Below, in pieces: positions 34,013 through 44,237 of a stretch of 55,245 nt of DNA (positions are counted from its first letter, which is position 1; every line of letters begins with the position of its first letter). Made by a program: the position numbers and the translations under genes. Under the pieces are notes generated by a model, which saw nothing but the letters and a program-made list of their open reading frames with translations, did not search any database and was not told the origin of the DNA. The DNA lies in contig CAYLZD010000027.1 in assembly GCA_964388275.1 (NCBI GenBank), forward strand, positions 1 through 55,245, written 5' to 3'. The DNA comes from JARYLZ01 sp964388275 (GTDB lineage: Bacteria; Bacteroidota; Ignavibacteria; SZUA-365).

Positions 34013-36133
34013 TCACCCGTGATAGTATTTGTTGACGTATTCGGATACCATGCGATCGGTGTTGAACTGAGGTATGAGGGTTTCCATAGAGCGCCGGATG
34101 CGGCGTATCCAGCCCCGCGGGATGCCGTACTCGTCGCGGTCGTAAAACTCCGGTATGACTTGCTCGGTCAGCACGCGGTAAAGCTCCTCGGCGTCGGCCG
34201 AATCCTGCCGGTCTGAATGCTCGGGAGTTTCGTCTTTTCCAATCGCCCAGCCGTTGCTGCCGTCATAACCCTCCCGCCACCAGCCGTCGAGAATGCTGAG
34301 ATTCAATCCGCCGTGAATGAGGATCTTCATTCCGCTTGTGCCGCTAGCTTCCATCGGCCGCCGCGGCGTGTTGAGCCACACGTCCACTCCCGACACCATG
34401 TGCCTGGCGACGTTTATATCGTAGTTCTCGAGAAATACCACTTTTCCGAAGAGCGCGGAGTTCTTCGTGTGCGCGACTATCTGCTGTATGAAATGCTTTC
34501 CCTGCTCGTCCAGAGGATGCGCCTTGCCGGCGAACACGAACTGCACGGGCCTGTCGGCATCGCTGATCATGGCCAGGAAACGCTCGAAATCCCTGAAGAC
34601 CAGCGGCGCGCGCTTGTACGTAGCAAAGCGCCTCGCGAAGCCGATGGTGAGCACGTCGGTCGAGAGAACGCTGTCCTGCACAGGATAGAAATCCGCGCCG
34701 AGCCTGGCGTATTGCGAGCGCACCTTCCTCCTGACGTATTCCACGAGGTCGCGCCGCAAACCGTAGCGCAAGGCCCAGAGATCCTCGTCCGGGACCAGTT
34801 CCGGATCGGACACCTGCTGCCATATCGCCTTGTTCTTCAGATAATATATCCATCTGTCGCCGAGATGCTTGTGCCAGAATATCCTGGTACGATGGAACAT
34901 CCAGCCGAGCACGTGAACGCCGTTCGTGCAATGCCCGATGGGAACCTGCTCGGTTTCGACGCCGAAAATATGTCTCCACATGTTGCGGCTGACCTGTCCG
35001 TGCAGCTCGCTGACCGCGTTGGCGGCTCGGGACATGCGCAGGGCGAGCACGGTCATGCAGAAAGGATCGGCCGGATTGGACGGATCCTCCTGTCCGAAAT
35101 GAATGATGTCGCTAAATTTACAATCCAGCGAATCGCAACAGCGCGACAACATGAAGTTCATCAGCTCAGGCGTGAAGCGGTCATGTCCGGCCGGAACCGG
35201 TGTATGCGTCGTGAAGACGCAGCGGGAGCGCACCGATTGCGCCGCGGTTTGAAGATCCTCGCCGGCCAACAGTCGTTCGCGGAGCAGTTCGAGAGTCAGG
35301 AAAGCGCTGTGCCCTTCGTTCATGTGATAAACCGTAGGATTCAGGCCCAGCGCCCGGAGGAAGCGCACGCCTCCTATCCCGAGCACGATTTCCTGCATTA
35401 TACGGTTGGTAAAATCGCCGCCGTACACCCTCGAGCTGATTTCCCGGTGATGCAGTTCGTTCTCGGGCCTGTTTGTATCGAGGAAATAAATGATCGCGCG
35501 GCCGACATTGGCCCTGTAGGCGTGGAAGTGGACAACGCTGGGGCCGATCTCCACCGAAGCCGTGACAGGCGAGCCGGAGGAGTCCGTCACGAGTTCGACC
35601 GGCAGCGCCTTCGGATCCAGTTCGGGGTAATGCTCGGTCTGCCTGCCGTCAGGGGAAATGGCCTGCTGGAAATAGCCGTTCCGGTAAAAGAGACTTATCC
35701 CGATGAAGGGCAGCCCGAGATCGCTGGCCGACTTGGTATGGTCGCCCGCGAGAACGCCCAAGCCGCCGGAGTACACGGGCAGGCATTCATGCAGTCCGAA
35801 CTCGGCGCTGAAATAACCGATCAATTCATCTCCGTTCCGCTCCTTGTGGGTGTTCCACCAGGTGTCCTTTTTTTCCATATACTCGTTGAACTCGTTCAAT
35901 ATTCCCCTGACCTTGTCGAACAACTCCCTATCACAGAGACGGGCGCGCAATTCCTGCCTCGAGACGGCATTCATTACTGCCACCGCATTGTGATTGGAGG
36001 AACGCCATTTTCTTTCCGCCAGCAAAGCGAAAATATCCTGAGCGTCGGGATTCCAGGTCCACCAGAGGTTGCGGGCAAGCGTGTTGAGTCCGCCGACGAG
36101 TTCGTCGACTTTGTTCAGAAATGAGGGCGCCAT
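34013..36133 (-). CDS. Alpha-glucan phosphorylase (GT35, Thermotoga-like short form)
   Basis: 706 residues. N-terminal DUF3417-like part (LARNLWWTWNPDAQDIFALL), then the phosphorylase domain with FSAEFGLHECLPVYSGGLGV and the PLP site segment MEASGTSGMKILIHGGLNLS near 590-610. It ends near LDGWWREGYDG followed by a helical tail. This form of glycogen/maltodextrin phosphorylase releases glucose 1-phosphate from alpha-1,4-glucans. It is 14 bases from the S8 protease gene, with which it shares only direction. Substrate is inferred from family. Confidence 0.94.
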   Translation of the reverse strand: MAPSFLNKVDELVGGLNTLARNLWWTWNPDAQDIFALLAERKWRSSNHNAVAVMNAVSRQELRARLCDRELFDKVRGILNEFNEYMEKKDTWWNTHKERNGDELIGYFSAEFGLHECLPVYSGGLGVLAGDHTKSASDLGLPFIGISLFYRNGYFQQAISPDGRQTEHYPELDPKALPVELVTDSSGSPVTASVEIGPSVVHFHAYRANVGRAIIYFLDTNRPENELHHREISSRVYGGDFTNRIMQEIVLGIGGVRFLRALGLNPTVYHMNEGHSAFLTLELLRERLLAGEDLQTAAQSVRSRCVFTTHTPVPAGHDRFTPELMNFMLSRCCDSLDCKFSDIIHFGQEDPSNPADPFCMTVLALRMSRAANAVSELHGQVSRNMWRHIFGVETEQVPIGHCTNGVHVLGWMFHRTRIFWHKHLGDRWIYYLKNKAIWQQVSDPELVPDEDLWALRYGLRRDLVEYVRRKVRSQYARLGADFYPVQDSVLSTDVLTIGFARRFATYKRAPLVFRDFERFLAMISDADRPVQFVFAGKAHPLDEQGKHFIQQIVAHTKNSALFGKVVFLENYDINVARHMVSGVDVWLNTPRRPMEASGTSGMKILIHGGLNLSILDGWWREGYDGSNGWAIGKDETPEHSDRQDSADAEELYRVLTEQVIPEFYDRDEYGIPRGWIRRIRRSMETLIPQFNTDRMVSEYVNKYYHG

Positions 36134-36147
36134 GTGGGTCCTTTCCT

Positions 36148-39039
36148 TTATTTCACTATGAGGAAAATTTTCTGCACCGAAGCCGCTCCGGTGCTCAGGC
36201 GCAGCATATACGCGCCAGCCGTCAGGGATGCCGCGCGGAACGTCTCCGAATGCCTGCCGGCGGGATACACGCCTTCTTTCAGCAACGCGATACGCGACCC
36301 GAGCGCATTGATGAGTTCAAGCCGGGCGAAGCAGGCCTGCGGCAGTTCGAACTCCACTCCTGCGGCGTCGCAGACAGGATGCGGATATACACCCGTGATG
36401 AGCGGCAGTTCCGGCAGAAACGGGTATGCGGCGATTCCCACGACGGGCGGATTCAGCAGCATCGCCCGGGCGGTATCTACCTTTGAACGGAGGGCCGACA
36501 ATGCGGATCCGGCCAGGTGGCCGAAGGCCACGGTTCGCGACTCGCCGGCCGGAATGTCCTGAGCGGGCGCCGTGATGACGTAAGCGAGATTTCCGGCCGT
36601 GGCGCCGCGGTTGCCGGCGTAGGTTGAAAGCGCCCTCCATTTTTCTTTCGCGGTGAAACCGTCCAGGGTCCCGAAAGGATTACCCGCCACTCGCTGGTCG
36701 TTGTTGATGGCCCAGAAATTCGCCCGCCGTTCATCGGACTGCGAGAGAGTATCGAAAACGAAAGTTCCGACGGTCGTGAATCCCGCCTTTGTGATGTACG
36801 CGAAGCGTCTTGTGGAGTCGTAGCCGACGTTGGCAATGTAATACTCCGGATAACCGCCGAAATCCATGAACAAACCGAAGCGCAGGCCGGATAGCAGCTC
36901 CATGCCGCGGTTTTCTATTGTGAACACACTCAGGAGCAGATCCGTCAATCCGTGGTTTGAGTAATCCACAACCTCGTGGCGGACTCTCACGTTCAGGCGC
37001 CGCGCCGAGTCGGCGCCGGAATCGGTGAAGCGCGAAACTGCTTTGCCGGCCGCGGCGCCCGACGGACGCGAGATCACGACGGCTTCCAGCATGCGCAGGT
37101 CGTTGTCCCGCGCAAGGAAATTGCCGGAACTGCGCGCGTTACCGACGACATGCGCCTCGTCGGTCGCCATCAGCACGGCCCCGAGGTACAACTGTACATT
37201 CTGTCCGGCGAAACGCATGCCGTTGCCTTGCGTGTTGTTGGGATAATCCTTGAAACCGTAAGTCGCGTTGGCCTGTACGGTCATGGACAACTGCCCGCTT
37301 TGCATGTCGGAATAAGATGGATTGACGGATGCGGTGACAAAATCGAAATCGCGGTATTCGCCCGCGACGATGTCCACCCTGAAAAGCACGATGGCATCGT
37401 AATTCTGGGAGGCATTCACCGTGAAAACGAATGGATCGGTCGAATTATCGGCAGTTCCGCCCCCGGGTATGGCCGGGAACGTAGCGCTTCCCTTTGTCAC
37501 CTGCACGTTGCCGGCGTTCTGAACCGGCACCAGAGTCAGCTCAACCGGAGCGCCGGTCGCGGCCAGGTAATTTTTCAACGTGACGGCGATACCGACGGCT
37601 TCCCCCACGTCGAGCCGTTTGTCGCTGTTGGGATCCTTTATTTCAAAAGAGGCGATTCTCAGCGAGGGTGTCGGAGGATCAGCCAGAGCGCGAAGGGCAT
37701 TGATTCTGCCTTTGCCGGCGAGTCCGGCACGGCTGGGATTCTTCGAGTCGATGTCGTCGCAAGTGACGCGCACGCGCTCCCTGATCTGTTCGGCGGTATA
37801 AGACGGGAAGTGCGCGACCGCTAAAGCGCACAAACTCGACGCCATGGGAGCGGCCGCCGAAGTGACGGCGCCCCAACGGGAATACCCGTTGCGGACGTTC
37901 GTGCTGAAGGCGCCCTCGGCCGGTGAAAGGACGTCGAGCGTCGGGCCGAAACCGGAAGCGCCGGCGATGACGTCATCGGCGTTGCACACGCCCGCATCCA
38001 GCACTGCCGGATACGACGCCGGGTAAAACGGCGCAGTTCCCCCGTGGTTGCCGGCGCCGCCGACAATGACCATCCCTCTGGCGACTGCCGCGTTGACGAC
38101 CTCCTCCAAAGCGCGGCTGTAGCCGTGACTCCCCCAGCTCGCATTGAAAACCCTTGCGCCCATGCGGGATGCGTAGTCTATCGCGTCATAACCGAAGGCA
38201 AGCGAGCCGCCTCCGTCGGGTCCGATCTTGATCGGAAGTATCCTGCACGTGTGCGCGATGGATGAGATGCCGATGAGATTATCCGTCGCCGCTCCTGCCA
38301 GTCCTGTAACGGATGTGCCATGGCTGCCGGTGGAATCGCGCGTGTCGTTGTCAGGCGTCGAATTGTTTTTTCCGGCATAGTCCCAACCATGCCAGTCGTC
38401 TATCATGCCGTTTCCATCGTCATCCACGCCGTTGCTGCGCTTGTCCCTGTTCTGTCCATCGAGTCCGGTCTCGCCGGGATTGGTCCAGATATTGGGTTCG
38501 AGATCCGGATGGTCCCATTTGATTTCGGTGTCCGCAACCGCTATGACCACGGAAGTATCGCCGCGGGAAAGCTCCCATGCGTCTTCCGCTTGCACCAGCT
38601 TCATGTATTCAAGCTGCGCGAACATCGAATCGTTCGGCGTGTACGCGGTTCCGGCCGCATGGAACAGGAAGTAGGGTTCGGCATATTCCACTTCGGGGAC
38701 CCCGGCGAGGGCGGCCGCGGCTTCCCAGGGTGTGATCGGCGACCCGAATTCCACGATTTTAATCTTGGACAATTCCTCGTCTCGCAGGCACGCTTCCGCG
38801 CTCGCCGCCTGACGGCCCATGTTGAACGCAGGATTCTGCTGCAACAGAGGGCGGAAATTTCCAGCGCCGATCAGCTCGAGCGCGGCGCGCAATTCACCTC
38901 CCCCGTTGTGAGGCGCGAAAGCGGTTTCCGCCGCGCGGAATTTGACCACGACTGTTCCCGGCTGGACCTCGATTTCCTGAGCGAAAGAAATCATGGAAGC
39001 TAAGGCAAGCAGCAGAATGACCGGTAAAGTTGTTTTCAT
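36148..39039 (-). CDS. S8 (subtilisin) family protease with T9SS C-terminal sorting domain
   Basis: 963 residues from the ATG at 39037-39039, chosen because a signal peptide follows directly (MKTTLPVILLLALASMISFA). Subtilase triad: Asp170 (VIAVADTEIKWDHPDL), His240 (SHGTSVTGLAGA) and Ser394 (AVTSAAAPMASS), with oxyanion Asn331 in GGAGNHGG. In most subtilases the Ser loop reads GTS; here it is VTS. A beta-rich region follows and the last 90 residues form a T9SS type A domain (YPHPVCDAAGVEFELP, then LTAGAYMLRLSTG). A secreted or surface protease. The frame is open upstream to 39111 but has no support there. Confidence 0.93.
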   Translation of the reverse strand: MKTTLPVILLLALASMISFAQEIEVQPGTVVVKFRAAETAFAPHNGGGELRAALELIGAGNFRPLLQQNPAFNMGRQAASAEACLRDEELSKIKIVEFGSPITPWEAAAALAGVPEVEYAEPYFLFHAAGTAYTPNDSMFAQLEYMKLVQAEDAWELSRGDTSVVIAVADTEIKWDHPDLEPNIWTNPGETGLDGQNRDKRSNGVDDDGNGMIDDWHGWDYAGKNNSTPDNDTRDSTGSHGTSVTGLAGAATDNLIGISSIAHTCRILPIKIGPDGGGSLAFGYDAIDYASRMGARVFNASWGSHGYSRALEEVVNAAVARGMVIVGGAGNHGGTAPFYPASYPAVLDAGVCNADDVIAGASGFGPTLDVLSPAEGAFSTNVRNGYSRWGAVTSAAAPMASSLCALAVAHFPSYTAEQIRERVRVTCDDIDSKNPSRAGLAGKGRINALRALADPPTPSLRIASFEIKDPNSDKRLDVGEAVGIAVTLKNYLAATGAPVELTLVPVQNAGNVQVTKGSATFPAIPGGGTADNSTDPFVFTVNASQNYDAIVLFRVDIVAGEYRDFDFVTASVNPSYSDMQSGQLSMTVQANATYGFKDYPNNTQGNGMRFAGQNVQLYLGAVLMATDEAHVVGNARSSGNFLARDNDLRMLEAVVISRPSGAAAGKAVSRFTDSGADSARRLNVRVRHEVVDYSNHGLTDLLLSVFTIENRGMELLSGLRFGLFMDFGGYPEYYIANVGYDSTRRFAYITKAGFTTVGTFVFDTLSQSDERRANFWAINNDQRVAGNPFGTLDGFTAKEKWRALSTYAGNRGATAGNLAYVITAPAQDIPAGESRTVAFGHLAGSALSALRSKVDTARAMLLNPPVVGIAAYPFLPELPLITGVYPHPVCDAAGVEFELPQACFARLELINALGSRIALLKEGVYPAGRHSETFRAASLTAGAYMLRLSTGAASVQKIFLIVK

Positions 39040-39088
39040 AAAACGCCGTTGATTTTGCCGATATTGCTGGATGTGAAAAGCAGAAATG

Positions 39089-39130
39089 AAAAATATCCCA
39101 AGAGGCCGCAAGTTGCAAACTTCGGGCCTC
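39089..39130 (-). terminator. Weak terminator-like hairpin downstream of the LysM gene
   Basis: On the minus strand GAGGCC...GGCCTC (39102-39130) with an inner AAGTT/AACTT pair and a TGC loop, then a T-rich stretch (39089-39093). It lies between the LysM transglycosylase stop and the protease start. The T run is 8 bases from the stem, so it is a moderate candidate. Confidence 0.42.
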
Positions 39131-39178
39131 GGAAACAGACAACCGCTCGTGAAATTACTTGCGCAGAATGCGCTTCGG

Positions 39179-42100
39179 TCATTCCCTTTCCTGATAAGTC
39201 AGCTCCTGGCCCGGTTTAAGGCCGCCCGAAATCGAGTTCCAACGCTCGAGATCGGTGATGCTGACTCTCAACCTCCGGGCTATCCCGTACAGGGTGTCGC
39301 CTTCTCGCACGACATAAGTGCGCTTCGGCGCGATATCGGATGAAGCCGGCGTTGACGAGGTTTCCCGCGGCGCCCTCAGGCTGAGTTCCTGCCCTGCGTG
39401 CACCACGTTCCCTGCAAGGGAATTCCATTCCTTGAGCTGGCTCACGGAGACACCCGCCTGGCGCGCAATGCCGAACAGATTGTCGCCCTTTTTCACCGTG
39501 TATTTCTCGGCGGAAGCAACCGCGGCGGCGGGCGCTCCGGATGGCGCTGCTACAGTCGCGACCACGGGCGCCTTTGCGGAGGAAGAAGCCGACGCCGAAG
39601 CCGCGGGCGTCTGAATTGATCGCGTCACGAGGGGATCCGCGGTTTTCGCTGGAGTCTGCGCTGCTCTGGTGACGGTTGTGGATGCTGCGCCGGCGGGAGG
39701 ACGGAGACGTAGCTCCTGTCCTGTCATCACCTGCAGATCTTTCAGGTTGTTCCAGAGCGACAGTTGTTCCACTGTCAGACTATGCGCTTTCGCGATGCTC
39801 CAGAGGTTGTCGCCTTTTTTCACCACATAGGTGTCCGGGAGTTCCTTCTCCTTCCCGGTATTCACGGATGACGCCGGGAAAAGAGCGGCGGACGGGCTGC
39901 CGCCTTCCGTTGCCTGGGATTTGCCTTCAGGCGGCTTGACTCGCAGCTTCCGGCCGGCCATGATGCTTTCGGAATTTAGACCGTTCCACTGGATCAAATC
40001 CGACACTGAAACGCCGTGCGCGGAAGCGACGGCCCACAAGGTCTCGCCTTTTTGCACGAGGTGTTCATCCGCATTCCTTCCGGATGTATCATCCGGCGTC
40101 GCTGTGGCCTGTCCCGTCGGCCGCGAGGGCTTTCGAACTGCTACAGGACCCGGTGTCTTGACCTCGCGGCGCGCGGCGATTACCGGATTTTCGACCGTTT
40201 CCTCTTCCTTTTCGCCTGCGGAAGCCCGCTCGGGCGAAATACCCTCCTTGTCCGCGGAAGCCGTCAGGATGCGGGATTTGTAGATGCGGAGCACTTTGCC
40301 GGAGCGCAATCGCTCGCTTCTCAGGTCGTTCCAGGATTTCAGATCCTTTTTCGCAACTCCGTATTTGCGCGCAATTCCCGCGAGAGATTCGCCGCGCGCG
40401 ACTCGATGCAGAGTCGCGTTGTCCTTGAACGACGCGGTGTGCGCCGTCGCCTGAGGCGCTTTGCGTTTGCTGACGGCGTGGGCGGTCTCCGAAGCCACGC
40501 GACTCGCCTCGGCCTCCTCGGCTGCCAGCTGTTCGGGCGATTTTTCTCCCGTGCCGGGTTTCAGCCACACCAGGAGTTTCCTGCCGGGTTTGACGGCTTC
40601 GTCCGCGTTAATGCCGTTCCATATCATCAGGTCGCTCGCCGACACGGCGTAGCGGTTTGCGATCCCGCCCAGTGTCATGCCAGGCACGACGGTCAGGCTG
40701 TGCGCTTCACGGCCCTTGGTACGCCGCAATGAATCCGGCGATCTGTCGACCTTGCCGCCCGCTGCAAGATTGTCCATGGCCGTAGCATAAGCGAGATTGT
40801 CGAGGGACGAGACTTTTGGCACGCGGAGCGTTTCGCCGGGTGTGAGCCGCCGCGCGCGTTTCATGTTGTTCGCCTGTCGGAGCTGATTCAGAGTGACTCC
40901 GTACATCGCCGCCAATTTGGCGAGTGTTTCGCCCCGTTTCACGATATGATAGGTGGTTTCCGCGTTCTTTATCGGCAACACATTTACAACGTTGGACGCG
41001 AAGGTATCGGCCCTGCCTCGGGGGACGCGCAATTCCAGTCCTTTGAAATCCGGCGGCGTGAGAGGTTGAAGCAGAAAAGGATTCAGATCGAGAAATTCCT
41101 CCAAGGAAATGCCCGCGCAATCGGCCAGGTCCTCCAACTTGCAGCTTTTGTCCAAGGTTACGACATCAAACTCATAGGGTTCGCGGACCGGAATATCGGA
41201 GAAATCGTAGGAAGCCGGATTCAGAGCAATGACGGCAGCGGCGATGTAGCGCGGCACATAATTCTGTGTCTCCACGGGAAGGAATTCCTGTATGTCCCAA
41301 TAATTCGGCTTCGCAGCAGTGGAGCGTTGCAGCGCTCTGTCGATGCGTCCGGCGCCCGCGTTGTAGGCGGCCAGTGCGAGGTGCCAATCACGGTATCTGT
41401 TGAAAAGATCGCGCAGATGCCTCGCCGCCGAGCGGGTTGCCTTTATCGGATCCCTGCGATCGTCCTGGTACCAATCTCCCTGCAGTCCGTACATCTCGCC
41501 CGTGGACTTGAGAAACTGCCACAAGCCGATGCATTTCGCGGGCGAGCGCGCCACCGTGTTCACACCGCTCTCTATCATCGTCAGGTAGATCAGTTCCTCC
41601 GGCAAGCCCTCCTCCCTCAGAATCGGCAGAAGAACCGGGAAGTAGCGGCCGGCGCGTTCCAGCCAACGCGCGAAGGTGCCTTTCATCCTGCTGGAGAAGA
41701 GAACGATGTTGTTTTCGACATCCTCGTTCAGAGGCAGGGGAATCGTGGTCGGCGGAGGTTCTCTGAATGCGAGTTTCGAGAGATCCACGGTCTCGGCGTC
41801 CGCTTCCTTCTGTGATACGTAGTGCAGGGCGGCTTCCGGAATCTCCAACTGTTGTGCGGTGATGGCCGGGGCGCAATGAGAGTACAGAGAAGCGAGCATG
41901 CGCCCCAGATCTTCAAAGCCGCCGTCCTGTTGTATGTTCGGCAGGTAGCTGGCTCGATCGAGTTTTTCAAAGGCGAGGTTGCATTCGATGACCGCAGTGG
42001 AGGTATCGAAGGCCTGCAAAGCCTTGTTCGCCAAAACCAGATGCAGCCGGGCCCTGTCCAGGAGCGCATCCTGTTCGGCAAGGTTGATGTCGGCGGCGAC

Positions 42101-42346
42101 CGGCAGCTTTTCGGGATCGAAAGGCGCGACCGGACGGGTGGAATCCGACAACACGGCTTGAGTCGCTGAGACGGCGGCGGCGCTGTCGGAAGTCGCGGTT
42201 TCTCCGACTATGGTCTTTGTCGGCGAACAGCCGTTCACCCACAAGAGGGTTGCAGGCAACACGGCGCAGAGTGACGTCAGGAAACGCGCATGAACCTTCC
42301 ATTTGCGGAACTCTCCGTCGTGCTTGAACGGCGTCGGGTATTTCAC
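39179..42346 (-). CDS. Membrane-bound lytic murein transglycosylase (MltD-like) with seven LysM repeats
   Basis: 1055 residues. Lipoprotein-like start with Cys40 in LLWVNGC. The SLT domain spans about 235-375 with catalytic Glu259 (LIYLTMIESGVN), CIGLWQFLKSTGEMYGL and LALAAYNAGAGRI. A divergent LysM-like region at 392-442 follows, then seven clear LysM repeats at about 466-510, 549-594, 645-689, 761-804, 839-882, 948-991 and 1009-1052, joined by Ala/Pro/Thr/Lys-rich linkers. E. coli MltD has two. The protein cuts glycan strands and grips peptidoglycan firmly; the linkers may let it span the periplasm. A 262-base gap with an inverted repeat precedes it. Confidence 0.93.
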   Translation of the reverse strand: MKYPTPFKHDGEFRKWKVHARFLTSLCAVLPATLLWVNGCSPTKTIVGETATSDSAAAVSATQAVLSDSTRPVAPFDPEKLPVAADINLAEQDALLDRARLHLVLANKALQAFDTSTAVIECNLAFEKLDRASYLPNIQQDGGFEDLGRMLASLYSHCAPAITAQQLEIPEAALHYVSQKEADAETVDLSKLAFREPPPTTIPLPLNEDVENNIVLFSSRMKGTFARWLERAGRYFPVLLPILREEGLPEELIYLTMIESGVNTVARSPAKCIGLWQFLKSTGEMYGLQGDWYQDDRRDPIKATRSAARHLRDLFNRYRDWHLALAAYNAGAGRIDRALQRSTAAKPNYWDIQEFLPVETQNYVPRYIAAAVIALNPASYDFSDIPVREPYEFDVVTLDKSCKLEDLADCAGISLEEFLDLNPFLLQPLTPPDFKGLELRVPRGRADTFASNVVNVLPIKNAETTYHIVKRGETLAKLAAMYGVTLNQLRQANNMKRARRLTPGETLRVPKVSSLDNLAYATAMDNLAAGGKVDRSPDSLRRTKGREAHSLTVVPGMTLGGIANRYAVSASDLMIWNGINADEAVKPGRKLLVWLKPGTGEKSPEQLAAEEAEASRVASETAHAVSKRKAPQATAHTASFKDNATLHRVARGESLAGIARKYGVAKKDLKSWNDLRSERLRSGKVLRIYKSRILTASADKEGISPERASAGEKEEETVENPVIAARREVKTPGPVAVRKPSRPTGQATATPDDTSGRNADEHLVQKGETLWAVASAHGVSVSDLIQWNGLNSESIMAGRKLRVKPPEGKSQATEGGSPSAALFPASSVNTGKEKELPDTYVVKKGDNLWSIAKAHSLTVEQLSLWNNLKDLQVMTGQELRLRPPAGAASTTVTRAAQTPAKTADPLVTRSIQTPAASASASSSAKAPVVATVAAPSGAPAAAVASAEKYTVKKGDNLFGIARQAGVSVSQLKEWNSLAGNVVHAGQELSLRAPRETSSTPASSDIAPKRTYVVREGDTLYGIARRLRVSITDLERWNSISGGLKPGQELTYQERE

Positions 42347-42514
42347 TACTGATTTCCTGCTTCTTATTTGATCGATTGCCGCTGAAAATATTCACCTGCC
42401 TGGGCAGATGACGGTTTCGTACTGTATGAAGCTAATGCTTCGAGTCGTAAAAGTCAACCGGAAAAACCATTTTCAATGTAGAAAGTGCAATTCGCAAGTG
42501 CTTGTCATTCAACC

Positions 42515-42561
42515 TTCACAGGCAATACGAATGAAGTAATTCATGAATTGCCACCTGTGAA
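42515..42561. repeat. Inverted repeat (hairpin) between GT39-like and LysM genes
   Basis: TTCACAGGCAAT at 42515-42526 and its near complement ATTGCCACCTGTGAA at 42547-42561 (three extra bases) enclose a second small stem ATGAA/TTCAT. A further TTCACAGG lies at 42575-42582. It is downstream of the GT39-like gene on the minus strand and may be a transcription end or a regulator site; no long T run adjoins it. Nothing else is recognised in 42347-42608. Confidence 0.5.
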
Positions 42562-42608
42562 AACACACTCCATATTCACAGGAGAATGCGCGTAACCTCG
42601 GTGGTTTG

Positions 42609-44234
42609 TTAACGAACTTTCTCGAACACCAGAGCGCCGAAACGTTGATCCGGCGACATTATTTGATGCAGCAGCTTGTAATCGGGATTGTCCCTGAAAA
42701 AATCCATCGGCACATCGCCGCCGAACTGGCTCTGCCCGTAATGGCTGTCCCAGATCACTATCGACCCCCGCGCCGCTTTCGCCAGCGCGTCGAGCTGCAT
42801 GGAATGATCCCTGTCGCGATCGTTGATATCTATATCGGCGAAATAGCGGAGCAGAACATGGTTGCAGTACAGCGGGCGTTTCCGTAACTCTTCCGGTTGT
42901 GCGAGATACCATTCGGACAATTGTTTCACGGCTTCGGCTTCGCTGTCGAGCTTGCGGGGCTTTTCCGTGAGCAGTGTGTATCCTATCGCCAGGCCGAGCA
43001 GAAGCAGGATCAGTCCCGAACCCGGCAACACTTTCATTGTCGCGTAAAGCGCGAAAACGGCAAGCACGGCAATGACGAAATAAAATTTCACGTACTCGCG
43101 TGTCTCGGTCAGAGTCAAGCCGGAGGACTCGTACGACAGGAATACGAGAGTGATCAGAGCCGTTGCCGCCAGCAGTATCCAGACGTGCTTCCTCTTCGAC
43201 GCATCCATGAGCGAATTCAACCCTTTTCCGGCGTAAATCGCTGTGAGCGGTGCGATGGAAAGCAGATACCGCCAATGACCGGGATTGGCGCCGAAATCCG
43301 GCACGTCCCAGGCGGAAAACACGGACCAGGCCCACATAAGTGTGAAAGTGAAGAAGAGGAAGCCGTGATCGAGCACCCCTTCTTTCCATTTGGCTGGGGG
43401 ATACAGAAACGACCAGTAACCGACCGCGAACAGGGCTAGCGTGATCGGCCCCACCATGAAAATGTAGGTTTCGAAGTAATGCCAGAAGGGCTTATGCGGG
43501 ACCTGCACCCCGAGCCCGATGCGCCGCATATCGTCCAGCAGCCACATCATGTTTCCGGTATGCAGCCAGCCGATGAGACCGAGCAGCACGGGCGTCCACG
43601 CGAGAAGAACGAAAGGCAGCCATTTCCTCTTCGCGATGAAGATCACGCCTAGCCCTATGCTGATGAGAGCGAACTCCTGCCGGATGGAAAAAATGTAGGA
43701 GGACGTGATCGCGGCGAGAGCGTAATTGCCCCTGTAATAGAAAAGCGCCATGAGCACCACGAAAAGCCCGGCGGTGATTTCGCTGTAACTGCGGAAGGCG
43801 AGCTGCACAAAAAGGGGCTGGGCGGCCAGCAGCAAGGCGGCGATGGATGAATTCCTCAGTCCCAGTCGCTTGCCGAGAAAATACGTCGCGAGCACTGTAA
43901 GGGCGGCTATCAGGCAATGCGCCAGGGCCACGCCCGGAAAACCGAAAAGACCGGGAAGCACCATGAGGATTTTCCAGCCCGGTTTGGGCTGATTGCCCAT
44001 GATGCTGAACGGATCGCCCCAGAATTGCCTGATGTTCCTGTAATGGCCGATCTCGTCGTCCTGATAGAAACCGGTGGATCCGGAGCTGAACCAGTAATAC
44101 AACAGAACCAGCAGCGGCAGCAGCAGCCAGATGTATTTGTGAACGTATGCGTCGAGATCGAAAGCCGGCTCTCCGCCGCCCCGCGTCGGCGGGCGTTTTG
44201 CGGGCGCTTTGCGTAAGGACTTCGTTTTTGCCAT
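42609..44234 (-). CDS. Membrane glycosyltransferase, GT39/ArnT-like
   Basis: 541 residues, about 10-12 membrane helices. After an Arg/Lys-rich N-terminus, a first helix (YIWLLLPLLVLLYYWF) is followed by the periplasmic loop FYQDDEIGHYRNI with the paired acidic residues of GT-C enzymes. A soluble C-terminal part follows (about 430-541). Polyprenol-linked sugars are transferred to lipid A, protein or glycan in the periplasm. It is 3 bases from the GT1 gene, part of a four-gene glycan operon. Confidence 0.82.
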   Translation of the reverse strand: MAKTKSLRKAPAKRPPTRGGGEPAFDLDAYVHKYIWLLLPLLVLLYYWFSSGSTGFYQDDEIGHYRNIRQFWGDPFSIMGNQPKPGWKILMVLPGLFGFPGVALAHCLIAALTVLATYFLGKRLGLRNSSIAALLLAAQPLFVQLAFRSYSEITAGLFVVLMALFYYRGNYALAAITSSYIFSIRQEFALISIGLGVIFIAKRKWLPFVLLAWTPVLLGLIGWLHTGNMMWLLDDMRRIGLGVQVPHKPFWHYFETYIFMVGPITLALFAVGYWSFLYPPAKWKEGVLDHGFLFFTFTLMWAWSVFSAWDVPDFGANPGHWRYLLSIAPLTAIYAGKGLNSLMDASKRKHVWILLAATALITLVFLSYESSGLTLTETREYVKFYFVIAVLAVFALYATMKVLPGSGLILLLLGLAIGYTLLTEKPRKLDSEAEAVKQLSEWYLAQPEELRKRPLYCNHVLLRYFADIDINDRDRDHSMQLDALAKAARGSIVIWDSHYGQSQFGGDVPMDFFRDNPDYKLLHQIMSPDQRFGALVFEKVR

Positions 44235-44237
44235 GAT

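Noticed and set aside
34217..36124. 635-codon plus-strand open frame
   Set aside because: Antisense of the alpha-glucan phosphorylase, without domains.
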